Positions 7,712 to 14,546 of a stretch of DNA of 22,959 nucleotides are shown one piece after another. Where the stretch lies: NCBI GenBank assembly GCA_027489835.1, contig JAIXZF010000058.1:1-22959 (forward strand), read 5' to 3'. How positions within the stretch are numbered: position 1 is the stretch's first letter; each line of letters starts with the position of its first letter. Origin of the DNA: Hyphomicrobiales bacterium (GTDB taxonomy: Bacteria; Pseudomonadota; Alphaproteobacteria; Rhizobiales; Beijerinckiaceae). The notes below the pieces were generated by a model. That model ran no database searches. It saw nothing but the letters and a program-made list of their open reading frames with translations, and had not been told where the DNA came from. The position numbers were made by a program, and so were the translations under genes.

Positions 7712-8128
7712 ATGGCTCACTGGCTCTACAAATCCGAACCGTTCAAATGGCCCTGGGAGGCGCAGGTCGCAGCAGGCGACAAGGGCACCCATTGGGACGG
7801 CGTGCGCAACCACTCCGCCAAGCTCAACCTGATGGCGATGAAGAGGGGCGATCAGGGCTTCTTCTACCATTCGAACGAGGGGCTCGCCATCGTCGGCATC
7901 GTCGAGGTGATCCGCGAGGCCTATCCCGACCCGACCGCCGAGCCGGGCGAGCCCTGGGTGGTGGTGGACCTGAAAGCCGTGGCGCCGCTGCCGCGCCCGG
8001 TGACGCTGGCCGAGATCAAGGCCACGCCCGCGCTTGCGAAGATGAGCCTCGTCACCTCGATGCGGCTTTCGGTGCAGCCGGTCACGGATGCAGAATGGGC
8101 CCTGATCCGCCGGATGGGCGGGCTCTAG
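7712..8128 (+). CDS. EVE domain-containing protein
   Basis: 138 residues, the whole length being one EVE domain (PUA-like fold). Visible: N-terminal HWLYKSEPFKWPWE, THWDGVRNHSAKLNL (the W-GVRN-A motif), MKRGDQGFFYHSNE, IVGIVEVIREAYPDPT and the C-terminal DAEWALIRRMGGL. EVE/PUA-like domains are thought to bind modified bases in DNA or RNA; the bacterial housekeeping form has no settled substrate. The ATG at 7712 is chosen because it starts directly at the domain; a TTG nine codons upstream overlaps the previous stop. It is in the tsaD-gpsA operon, next to a tRNA-modification gene, which hints at an RNA-related role, but that is inference. Confidence 0.92.
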   Translation: MAHWLYKSEPFKWPWEAQVAAGDKGTHWDGVRNHSAKLNLMAMKRGDQGFFYHSNEGLAIVGIVEVIREAYPDPTAEPGEPWVVVDLKAVAPLPRPVTLAEIKATPALAKMSLVTSMRLSVQPVTDAEWALIRRMGGL

Positions 8129-8218
8129 GGCGGCCGGCCGCAAGCGGAACCAAGCCGGCGCTCCGGGCGTTCGGCTGAGGCATCCTTCCTCGATGCCGAC
8201 GCCGCAGGAGCCGCAGAC

Positions 8219-8701
8219 ATGACTGACCGCACGCTGACCGCCGAAGAGGTCTGGACCCAGATCGCGTCCGAGAATGTCTGCATCATGGCGACGCCCGACG
8301 ACGAGGGCATCCGCGCCCGGCCGATGGGCCCCATGGTCAGGCAGGATGACGGCGTCATCTGGTTCATCACCGACCGCAATTCGCACAAGGTCCGCGACCT
8401 CGCCGACGACACGCCGGTGACCCTGATCTTCCAGAACTCCGCCAGCAACTGGTACATCTCGCTGATGGGCACGGCCTCGGTGGTCGACGACCGGGGGCAG
8501 GTGCGCGAGCTGTGGAGCCCGATTCTCAAGGAATGGTTCGAGGGCCCCGACGATCCGAAGATCATCCTGCTCGCTTTCGAGCCGACCGAGGCGGATTACT
8601 GGAACGGGCCGAACCGGCTCGTCGCGGGCCTGAAGATGCTGATCACCGCCGCGACAGGCATGAAGACCGACATGGGCGACGCCGGCAAGGTCTCGATGTG
8701 A
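8219..8701 (+). CDS. pyridoxamine 5'-phosphate oxidase family protein (general stress protein 26 type)
   Basis: 160 residues with the split-barrel flavin-binding fold of the PPOX-like/general stress protein 26 group (COG3871). Visible: an N-terminal helix (EEVWTQIASENVCIMATPDDEG), strand pair RARPMGPMV and VIWFITDRNSHKVRDL (the SxK segment), VTLIFQN, WYISLMGTASVVDDR, and LWSPILKEWFEGPDDPKIILLAFEP, all typical of this group. Members bind FMN, FAD or F420; the substrate of this protein cannot be told. AGGAG lies 8 bases before the ATG, which fixes the start. It is 90 bases beyond the EVE gene and may be a separate unit. It converges with the interrupted hydrolase gene; only 13 bases separate their ends and no clear hairpin terminator is visible there. 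Confidence 0.88.
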   Translation: MTDRTLTAEEVWTQIASENVCIMATPDDEGIRARPMGPMVRQDDGVIWFITDRNSHKVRDLADDTPVTLIFQNSASNWYISLMGTASVVDDRGQVRELWSPILKEWFEGPDDPKIILLAFEPTEADYWNGPNRLVAGLKMLITAATGMKTDMGDAGKVSM

Positions 8702-8714
8702 GGCCAGACATCGG

Positions 8715-9929
8715 TCAGCCGCCCGGCGGCCCGGGATCGGGCGAGGCCGGAACGGCGGCGTAATAGCCCGCGAAGGCCGGATGACGGGCGAGAGCGACCG
8801 GCCGGTAGGGGCCGCGCCCACCGTCGAGCGGCACCTCGCTCGCATCGAAGCGTCGGCGCAGCGCGCCGTCGGTCTTCGCGACGGAGGCCAGTTCAGGGGC
8901 CTCGACGTAGCCCTCCCGGGTGCCCGGCATCCAGAGCCGTCCGGTGATCGAAGCCCGCTCGTCGTGCTGGCGCGCGAGCGGGTCCGGATCAAGCTCGGCG
9001 AACAGTCCCGGATCGATCTTCAGCCCGCCGAAGCCAGCGGACCGCCCCGCCGTCGCGTTGCGATCGCGGGCGGCCATCGCCTCTTCCACCATCCACTTCA
9101 TCGCACGGTCCGTGAGGCCCATGCACAGGCCATAGCCTCCGCCGACGTCGCTGTGCACGCCGGCGAACTAGAGCTGCCTGATCTGCCCGGCCGGCGCCCG
9201 GCGTTCATCCCAGAGCTCGGGCGCGAAGACCTTGCGGTTCTCGTCGATGGAGAGGGCCTGACGACCATGGTCCACGGCCGGATTGAGCTCGGCGTCATGG
9301 AAGTGGTGGCGCCCGAAGGACGCGATGTTGGTGACCTGCCAGCCCAGCGCGCGCACCGTATCCCAGACGCCGACGAAGAAAGGCGGCAGCGCCGTGGAGC
9401 CATGCTTCGCCCTGAAAGCCGCTGCCCGCGCGCGCCGGAGTTCGGCATCGTCATAGGTCATGTAAACCTGCTCGACGGCTTCCTTAGCGATGGCGCGGAG
9501 GGCAGGGTCGCCCAGATGCGCGCGGATCTCGCTCCAGCGGGTCAGCTTGGGCAGTCCTGGCGGCACGCCGCACAGGGCCATGGCGCCGCCCAGGCTGCGC
9601 ACGGTGTAGGCGCCGCGGCTGAAGCCGAACAGGAAGACGCGGTCTCCCGGCTCGTACATCAACAGCAGCGCCGCGTAGCAATCGACGATGTTGCGCGTCA
9701 TGCCCGCGCCCAGCGCCTTGGCGAGCCAGCGGGACAGGCCGCCGAGAAGGGACGGCTCCTCCTCGCCATCGGGGTCGGAGCCAAGTCCCGGATCGTAGAA
9801 GCAGAGCTGGCGCTGCGGGTCGATGTCGCGCGTGTTGACGAAGAGCCGGTACACCGAGGTCCAGTCGAGGGGGTTGGCGCCGCCGGCCTGCCCCGTGCCA
9901 TCGGCGAAAATGCAGATGCTGCGCGCCAT
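8715..9929 (-). pseudogene. DUF2235 (T6SS phospholipase-like) hydrolase, interrupted by an in-frame amber codon
   Basis: One frame of 404 codons, broken only by TAG at 9170-9168 (codon 254). The N-terminal part (253 residues) has the DUF2235 start ICIFADGTGQ, nucleophile motif GFSRGAYTVRS (Ser104) and FFVGVWDTVRALG (likely catalytic Asp190). After the stop the same frame resumes with FAGVHSDVGGGYG, carrying the likely catalytic His259, and MKWMVEEAM, then runs to a TGA at 8715. Relatives have Trp at the stop position (LWFAGVHSDVGGGY), so a single TGG-to-TAG change explains the break. The start is the ATG at 9929, with GGAGGG seven bases upstream. Without the distal His the truncated product should be inactive. 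DUF2235 occurs in Tle1-type lipases and in housekeeping hydrolases; no type VI secretion genes are nearby. A sequencing error or readthrough are alternatives. Confidence 0.88.
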
Positions 9930-10036
9930 GAAGCCGCCCTCCCGTGCCCGCCTCGCCCCCATTTCCCGGGTCCGATCATGCGCCTGAAAGCGCGATGAGT
10001 CCAAAGTCGCGCGCCCAAAGTGCGATCTTGCCCGGA

Positions 10037-10064
10037 CTTGTCGGCGCGGTGGCTTGCGTATAGT
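10037..10064 (+). promoter_or_regulatory. candidate promoter for acs
   Basis: The 221-base spacer 9930-10150 between the DUF2235 gene and acs contains TTGTCG (10038-10043, or CTTGTC from 10037) and TATAGT (10059-10064). The 15-base gap is short of the usual 16-18. It would start transcription near 10071, about 80 bases before the acs ATG, leaving the hairpin at 10095-10133 inside the leader. This is a pattern match only. Confidence 0.3.
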
Positions 10065-10094
10065 CGAATCCATCAGCGAGAGCGCCGCGCACCG

Positions 10095-10138
10095 ACCGGG
10101 CCATCCTCCATGACCGGTAGCAAGCGGCCCGGTTTTTT
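10095..10138 (+). terminator. terminator-like hairpin in the acs leader (candidate attenuator)
   Basis: ACCGGGCC (10095-10102) pairs perfectly with GGCCCGGT (10126-10133), followed directly by a run of T (10134-10138). The 23-base loop contains another ACCGGT (10113-10118) that can pair with either arm, so alternative structures 1:2, 1:3 and 2:3 are possible. No plus-strand gene ends nearby, so its position inside the acs 5' leader suggests attenuation rather than ordinary termination. It ends 12 bases before the acs ATG. Confidence 0.55.
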
Positions 10139-10148
10139 CGGGGAGTGA
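10110..10148 (+). CDS. possible 12-codon leader ORF before acs
   Basis: ATG at 10110 opens MTGSKRPGFFGE and stops at TGA 10146-10148, two bases before the acs ATG. It spans the 3' arm and U-tract of the leader hairpin, so its translation would change the structure, and its stop sits against the acs ribosome site. There is no Shine-Dalgarno before it (the upstream bases are pyrimidine-rich CCTCC), so it may not be translated. A chance ORF of this size is quite likely. Confidence 0.25.
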   Translation: MTGSKRPGFFGE

Positions 10149-10150
10149 GA

Positions 10151-12100
10151 ATGTCGGACAAGCTTTATCCGGTCGACAAGAGCTGGGCCCAGAAGGCTCT
10201 GATCGACGATGCCGCCTATCAGACGATGTATGCCGCGTCGGTCTCGGACCCGGAGGCCTTCTGGGGCGAGCACGGCAAGCGGATCGACTGGTTCAAGCCC
10301 TATTCCAAGGTCAAGAACGTCTCCTACAAGCCGGGCAAGGTGAAGATCGCCTGGTATGAGGACGGGCTCACCAACGTCTCCTACAACTGCGTCGACAGGC
10401 ACCTCGCCAAGCGCGCCGACCAGACCGCGATCATCTGGGAAGGCGACGATCCGAACGCCTCGAAGCACATCACCTACCGCGAACTGCACGGCGAGGTCTG
10501 CCGCTTCGCCAACGTGCTGAAGGCGCATGGCGTCAAGAAGGGCGACGCGGTCACCATCTACCTGCCGATGATCCCCGAGGCGGCCTACGCCATGCTGGCC
10601 TGCGCCCGCATCGGCGCCGTCCATTCCATCGTCTTCGGCGGCTTCTCGCCCGACTCGCTCTCCAACCGCATCGAGGATTGCGACTCGAAGGTCGTGATCA
10701 CCGCCGACGAGGGCCTGCGCGGCGGCAAGGGCGTGCACCTCAAGCGCAATGTCGACGCGGCCGACCCCAAGGTGAAGGGCGGCATCAAGAAGGTCATCGT
10801 CGTCAAGCATACCGGCGCGGATATTCCGATGCATCCGGGCCGCGACGTCTGGTATCACGAGGAAGCGGCCAAGGTGACGGCGCACTGCCCGCCGGCCGAG
10901 ATGAAGGCGGAGGATCCGCTCTTCATCCTCTACACCTCCGGCTCGACCGGACGGCCCAAGGGCGTGCTGCACACCACCGGCGGCTATCTCGTCTACGCCT
11001 CGATGACGCACAAATACGTCTTCGACTACCAGGATGGCGACGTCTACTGGTGCACGGCCGATGTGGGCTGGGTGACCGGGCACAGCTACATCGTCTATGG
11101 CCCGCTCGCCAACGGCGCGACCACGCTGATGTTCGAGGGCATCCCGACCTATCCCTCGATCAGCCGCTTCTGGGACGTGGTCGACAAGCACAAGGTCTCG
11201 ATCTTCTATACCGCGCCGACCGCCATCCGCTCGCTGATGGGCGCCGGCGAGGAGCCGGTGAAGCGCACCTCGCGCAAGAGCCTCAGGCTGCTCGGCTCCG
11301 TGGGCGAGCCGATCAATCCCGAGGCTTGGGAATGGTATCACCGCGTGGTCGGCGACGGCCGCTGCCCGATCGTCGACACATGGTGGCAGACCGAGACCGG
11401 CGGCATCCTGATCTCGCCGCTGCCGGGCGCCACCGCGCTCAAGCCCGGCTCCGCGACGCGCCCCTTCTTCGGCGTGAAGCCGGAGATCGTGGACGCCGAG
11501 GGCAAGGTTCTGGACGGCGCCTGCGAGGGCAACCTCGTCATCGCCGACAGCTGGCCCGGCCAGATGCGCACCGTCTACGGCGACCATGCGCGCTTCATGG
11601 AGACCTACTTCTCCACCTACCCGAACAAGTACTTCACCGGCGATGGCTGCCGCCGCGACGCGGACGGCTACTACTGGATCACCGGGCGCGTGGACGACGT
11701 CATCAACGTTTCGGGCCACCGCATGGGCACGGCCGAGGTGGAAAGCGCGCTGGTGGCGCACCCGAAGGTCTCGGAAGCCGCCGTGGTCGGCTATCCCCAC
11801 GACATCAAGGGCCAAGGCATCTACGCCTATGTCACTCTGATGGGCGGCGAGGCGATGACCGACGACCTGCGCAAGGAACTCGTGACCTGGGTGCGCAAGG
11901 AGATCGGCCCGATCGCCACGCCGGACAAGATCCAGTTCGCGCCGGGCCTGCCCAAGACCCGCTCCGGCAAGATCATGCGCCGCATCCTGCGCAAGATCGC
12001 CGAGGACGAGTTCGGCGCGCTGGGCGACACCTCGACGCTGGCCGACCCGGCCGTGGTCGACGATTTGATCCACAACCGGCAGAACAAGAAGTCGGCCTGA
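10151..12100 (+). CDS. acs: acetyl-CoA synthetase (acetate-CoA ligase)
   Basis: 649 residues, the normal Acs length. It activates acetate with ATP and CoA to acetyl-CoA via acetyl-AMP. Visible: an N-terminal Acs domain (WGEHGKRIDWFKPYSKVKN), ITYRELH, FGGFSPDSLSNRI, P-loop YTSGSTGRPKGVLH (A3 motif), GWVTGHSYIVYGPL, GEPINPEAWEWYH, TWWQTETGG (A5), YWITGRVDDVINVSGHRMGTAEVE (A8 and hinge), and the C-terminal PKTRSGKIMRR in which Lys607 corresponds to the lysine controlled by acetylation in enteric Acs. ATG at 10151 is chosen over GTG at 10145 because GGGGAG (10140-10145) is spaced 5 bases from it. It has its own terminator and stands alone. The leader hairpin suggests regulated expression. Confidence 0.97.
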   Translation: MSDKLYPVDKSWAQKALIDDAAYQTMYAASVSDPEAFWGEHGKRIDWFKPYSKVKNVSYKPGKVKIAWYEDGLTNVSYNCVDRHLAKRADQTAIIWEGDDPNASKHITYRELHGEVCRFANVLKAHGVKKGDAVTIYLPMIPEAAYAMLACARIGAVHSIVFGGFSPDSLSNRIEDCDSKVVITADEGLRGGKGVHLKRNVDAADPKVKGGIKKVIVVKHTGADIPMHPGRDVWYHEEAAKVTAHCPPAEMKAEDPLFILYTSGSTGRPKGVLHTTGGYLVYASMTHKYVFDYQDGDVYWCTADVGWVTGHSYIVYGPLANGATTLMFEGIPTYPSISRFWDVVDKHKVSIFYTAPTAIRSLMGAGEEPVKRTSRKSLRLLGSVGEPINPEAWEWYHRVVGDGRCPIVDTWWQTETGGILISPLPGATALKPGSATRPFFGVKPEIVDAEGKVLDGACEGNLVIADSWPGQMRTVYGDHARFMETYFSTYPNKYFTGDGCRRDADGYYWITGRVDDVINVSGHRMGTAEVESALVAHPKVSEAAVVGYPHDIKGQGIYAYVTLMGGEAMTDDLRKELVTWVRKEIGPIATPDKIQFAPGLPKTRSGKIMRRILRKIAEDEFGALGDTSTLADPAVVDDLIHNRQNKKSA

Positions 12101-12124
12101 CAGGGCTGGAACGGACGGGTCACG

Positions 12125-12147
12125 GGGCCGCCTTCGGGCGGCCCTTT
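12125..12147 (+). terminator. intrinsic terminator after acs
   Basis: GGGCCGCC (12125-12132), TTCG tetraloop, GGCGGCCC (12137-12144): a perfect 8-bp stem followed by TTT. It lies 24 bases after the acs stop and just before the 3' end of the convergent fur gene. The minus-strand side has no T-run, so it mainly serves acs. Confidence 0.85.
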
Positions 12148-12158
12148 GCGTTAAAGGC

Positions 12159-12584
12159 TCAGCCCTTGCGCCGGCCGTAAAGCTCAAGACGGTGGCGAAC
12201 GATGTCGTAGCCGAGCTCGGCCGCGATCTTCGCCTGCAGCCGCTCGATCTCCTCCGAGCTGAACTCGATGACCTGCCCGGTCTCGATGTCGATCAGATGA
12301 TCATGATGCTGCTGGTCGGCGTGCTCGTAGCGCGAGACGCCGTCGTCGAAGGCGTGCCGTTCGATGGCGCCCCGCTCCTCCAGCAGCTTCATCGTGCGGT
12401 AGACCGTCGAAAGCGACAGCGTCGGATCATGCTCGAAGCTGCGGTGGAAGATCGCCTTCGCGTCGGGGTGATCGGAGGCTTCCGCCAGAACCTTGAGGAT
12501 GAGGCGGCGCTGCTGCGTCACGCGCAGCCCGGCATCCTTCAGCTCGGCCTCAAAGGCCCGGGCGCGCTCCGCGACGGTTTTCAT
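12159..12584 (-). CDS. fur: Fur-family metal-responsive repressor (Mur-type, probably manganese)
   Basis: 141 residues, standard Fur size. It has an N-terminal winged helix (about 8-80: LRVTQQRRLILKVLAEA, DPTLSLSTVYRTMKLLEE) and a C-terminal dimer/metal domain with HADQQHHDHLIDIETGQVIEF (His93, His94 and His96 region). There is no cysteine anywhere, so the CxxC structural zinc site usual in Zur and many Fur proteins is absent; this is typical of rhizobial Fur/Mur, which responds to Mn(II). The divergent neighbour is a sitABCD-type transporter, the classic Mur target. The ATG at 12584 is chosen because the conserved domain begins there; upstream in-frame codons (to 12662) are not family-like. 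No Shine-Dalgarno precedes it and a promoter -10 ends 8 bases upstream, so the mRNA may be leaderless. Control of iron genes cannot be excluded. Confidence 0.9.
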   Translation of the reverse strand: MKTVAERARAFEAELKDAGLRVTQQRRLILKVLAEASDHPDAKAIFHRSFEHDPTLSLSTVYRTMKLLEERGAIERHAFDDGVSRYEHADQQHHDHLIDIETGQVIEFSSEEIERLQAKIAAELGYDIVRHRLELYGRRKG

Positions 12585-12591
12585 GGCCGCG

Positions 12592-12619
12592 AAAATAGCC
12601 TGTTGCGACGCATGTGCAA
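12592..12619 (-). promoter_or_regulatory. candidate fur promoter (leaderless start)
   Basis: On the minus strand TTGCAC (12619-12614), 16 bases, then TATTTT (12597-12592). Initiation about seven bases past the -10 would fall at or next to the fur ATG (12584). GTCGCAACA, half of a 9-bp inverted repeat, lies between the two hexamers (12601-12609), which would suit autoregulation. Confidence 0.4.
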
Positions 12620-12652
12620 AATGAAAATCCTTGCTGCATCTCAGTCGCAACA
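12601..12652. repeat. 9-bp inverted repeat in the fur/sitA spacer
   Basis: TGTTGCGAC (12601-12609) and GTCGCAACA (12644-12652) are exact reverse complements separated by 34 bases. One copy lies in the candidate fur promoter, the other just before the sitA -35 box. They look like paired binding half-sites for one regulator serving both directions. Confidence 0.55.
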
Positions 12653-12655
12653 AGC

Positions 12656-12701
12656 TTGACACCCCTCGCCGAATTTAGTTGCATCTGATTTGCAAGAGCA
12701 A
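12656..12701 (+). promoter_or_regulatory. sitA promoter region with Mur/Fur-like operator
   Basis: A perfect -35 TTGACA is at 12656-12661. Seventeen bases on, where a -10 should lie, is TTGCAT, which begins the inverted repeat TTGCA-N7-TGCAA (12679-12695); a second, overlapping one is TTGC-N4-GCAA (12690-12701). A repressor here would block RNA polymerase. TGCAA-type palindromes resemble Mur-responsive sites of rhizobial sitABCD operons, as recalled. The -10 itself is poorly matched. Confidence 0.5.
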
Positions 12702-12726
12702 TAGTTTGCCTCATGGAGCGATCCGC

Positions 12727-13650
12727 ATGAAGCCAGGCCCCATCAGCTCGTCCCTCGAAGCCGTCAGCCGCCGCGGCCTGCTGGTGGGCGGGCTCGCCCT
12801 CGCAGCCTCGCCGGCGCTGGGCCAGACGCCCCGGAAGCTGAAGGTCGCCACGACCTTCACCGTCATCCAGGACATCGCGCAGAACGTCGCCGGCGACGCG
12901 GCCATCGTCGAGTCGATCACGCGGCCGGGCGCCGAGATCCACGACTACCAGCCGACCCCTCTCGACGTGGTGAAGGCGCAGGGCGCCGACCTCGTGCTGT
13001 GGAACGGGCTCAATCTCGAACTCTGGTTCGAGAAGTTCTTCGACAATGTCCGCAACGTGCAGAGCGCGGTGGTCACTGAAGGCATCGTGCCGATGGGCAT
13101 CAAGGAAGGCCCCTATGAGGGCAAGCCCAACCCCCATGCCTGGATGTCGACCGGCTCGGCGCTGATCTATGTCGAGAACATCCGGAAGGCGCTGGCCAAG
13201 GCCGACCCCGCAAACGCCGAAATCTATGCCCGCAATGCCGCCGCCTATGCCGAACGGATCAAGGCCACGGACAAGCCCCTGAGGGCCCGGCTCGACATGG
13301 TGCCGGCCGCGCAGCGCTGGCTCGTCTCCAGCGAAGGCGCCTTCAGCTACCTCACCCGCGATTTCGGCTGGCGGGAGGCCTATCTCTGGCCGATCAACGC
13401 CGACCAGCAGGGCACGCCCCAGCAGGTGCGCCGGCTGATCGATCTGGTGCGCGCCAACAAGATCCCGGTCGTGTTCAGCGAAAGCACCATCTCGGACCGG
13501 CCTATGCGACAGGTCGCGCGCGAGACCCGGGCGCGCTATGGCGGCGTGCTCTATGTCGACTCGCTCTCGGCGGCGGACGGGCCGGTGCCGACCTATCTCA
13601 AGCTGCTCGAGACGACGGTCGACACCATCGCCAAGGGGTTCGGCACCTGA
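12727..13650 (+). CDS. sitA: manganese/iron ABC transporter substrate-binding protein (SitA/MntA type)
   Basis: 307 residues, cluster A-I (ZnuA/PsaA/SitA) periplasmic metal-binding protein. The signal peptide spans about residues 1-33 and holds a twin-arginine-like SRRGLLVGG (14-22); there is no lipobox cysteine. Metal ligands inferred by motif: His72 (GAEIHDYQPTP), His137 (PNPHAWMS), Glu203 (SSEGAFSYL) and Asp278 (LYVDSLS), the His-His-Glu-Asp set of Mn/Fe receptors. Zinc receptors have His at the third position and usually a His-rich loop, which is missing here. The ATG at 12727 has GGAG eight bases upstream. Its stop overlaps the sitB start (TGATG). First gene of a four-gene transporter operon facing fur. 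Confidence 0.92.
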   Translation: MKPGPISSSLEAVSRRGLLVGGLALAASPALGQTPRKLKVATTFTVIQDIAQNVAGDAAIVESITRPGAEIHDYQPTPLDVVKAQGADLVLWNGLNLELWFEKFFDNVRNVQSAVVTEGIVPMGIKEGPYEGKPNPHAWMSTGSALIYVENIRKALAKADPANAEIYARNAAAYAERIKATDKPLRARLDMVPAAQRWLVSSEGAFSYLTRDFGWREAYLWPINADQQGTPQQVRRLIDLVRANKIPVVFSESTISDRPMRQVARETRARYGGVLYVDSLSAADGPVPTYLKLLETTVDTIAKGFGT

Positions 13651-14546
13651 TGGCTGGCTCACCCGCAGCGTCCGGGCCCGAGGCCTCGATCGCCATCGAG
13701 GGCGTCACGGTGGGCTATCCCAACGGCGTCGTCGCGGTGCGTGACGCCAGCTTCAGCCTCGGTCCGGGCACGATCTGCGGGCTGGTCGGCGTCAACGGCT
13801 CGGGCAAATCCACCATCTTCAAGACCATCATGGGCTTTCTCAGCCCCGCCGCCGGCCGGGTCAGCCTCGCCGGCCTGCCGGTGGCGGCGGCGCTGAAGCT
13901 TCGTCTCGTGGCCTATGTGCCGCAGAGCGAGGACATTGACTGGACCTTCCCGGTTCTGGTCGAGGATGTCGTCACCATGGGGCGCTATGGCCATATGGGT
14001 TTCCTGCGCATCCCCTCGCGCGTCGACAAGGCCGCGGTGGATCAGGCGCTGGAGCGGGTCGGCCTGACCGAATACCGCAAGCGCCAGATCGGCGAATTGT
14101 CCGGCGGGCAGAAGAAGCGAGTGTTCCTGGCCCGCGCGCTGGCGCAGGGCGGCCGCATCATCCTGCTCGACGAGCCGTTCACGGGCGTCGATGTCGGCAC
14201 CGAGAGCGCCATCATCGACCTCCTGCGCGGCCTGCGTGACGAGGGCTGCATCATCCTCGTTTCCACCCATAATCTCGGCTCGATCCCTGAGTTCTGCGAC
14301 CAGGTCGTGCTCGTCAACCGCGGCATCGTCGCGGCCGGTCCCACCAGCGAGGTCTTCACGCCCGCCAACCTCGAGAAGGCATTTGGCGGTTCGCTCAGGC
14401 ATCTGAGGCTGGGCGGGGCGGATCTTCACGACGATTCCGATGAGCGCGGCGTCACCGTCATCACTGACGACGAGCGGGCGCTGGTCCTTTACGGCGAGAA
14501 GGAGCGCGAGCGCATGATCAGCGCCGCGCGGGACCGGGCGCCGTGA
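13650..14546 (+). CDS. sitB: manganese/iron ABC transporter ATP-binding protein
   Basis: 298 residues. ATPase subunit that energises metal uptake at the inner membrane. Visible: Walker A GVNGSGKS (47-54), Q-loop PQSEDIDW (91-98; the IDW is typical of metal-uptake ATPases), signature LSGGQKKRVFLARAL (150-164), Walker B IILLDEP (170-176), D-loop TGVD and H-loop His207 in VSTHNLGS. The C-terminal extension after about residue 245 (RHLRLGG, then an acidic segment and LVLYGEKERE) is typical of SitB/MntB-like subunits. The start overlaps the sitA stop by one base and the stop overlaps the sitC start (GTGA), so translation is coupled along the operon. Confidence 0.94.
   Translation: MAGSPAASGPEASIAIEGVTVGYPNGVVAVRDASFSLGPGTICGLVGVNGSGKSTIFKTIMGFLSPAAGRVSLAGLPVAAALKLRLVAYVPQSEDIDWTFPVLVEDVVTMGRYGHMGFLRIPSRVDKAAVDQALERVGLTEYRKRQIGELSGGQKKRVFLARALAQGGRIILLDEPFTGVDVGTESAIIDLLRGLRDEGCIILVSTHNLGSIPEFCDQVVLVNRGIVAAGPTSEVFTPANLEKAFGGSLRHLRLGGADLHDDSDERGVTVITDDERALVLYGEKERERMISAARDRAP

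Noticed and set aside
8715..9158. A separate 147-codon minus-strand gene starting at GTG 9158
   Set aside because: Same frame as the upstream part, starts inside the conserved GVHSDVGGGY motif and has no ribosome site; it is the distal half of the interrupted gene.
8715..9929. Type VI secretion effector locus
   Set aside because: DUF2235 occurs in Tle1-type effectors, but no vgrG, PAAR, hcp or immunity gene is nearby.
8781..9998. 405-codon plus-strand open frame opposite the DUF2235 gene
   Set aside because: No motif; the minus strand shows DUF2235 motifs on both sides of the amber codon, so this is a shadow.
10073..12187. 704-codon minus-strand open frame opposite acs
   Set aside because: His/Asp/Val-rich shadow translation of a well-conserved acs gene; no ribosome site and no family.
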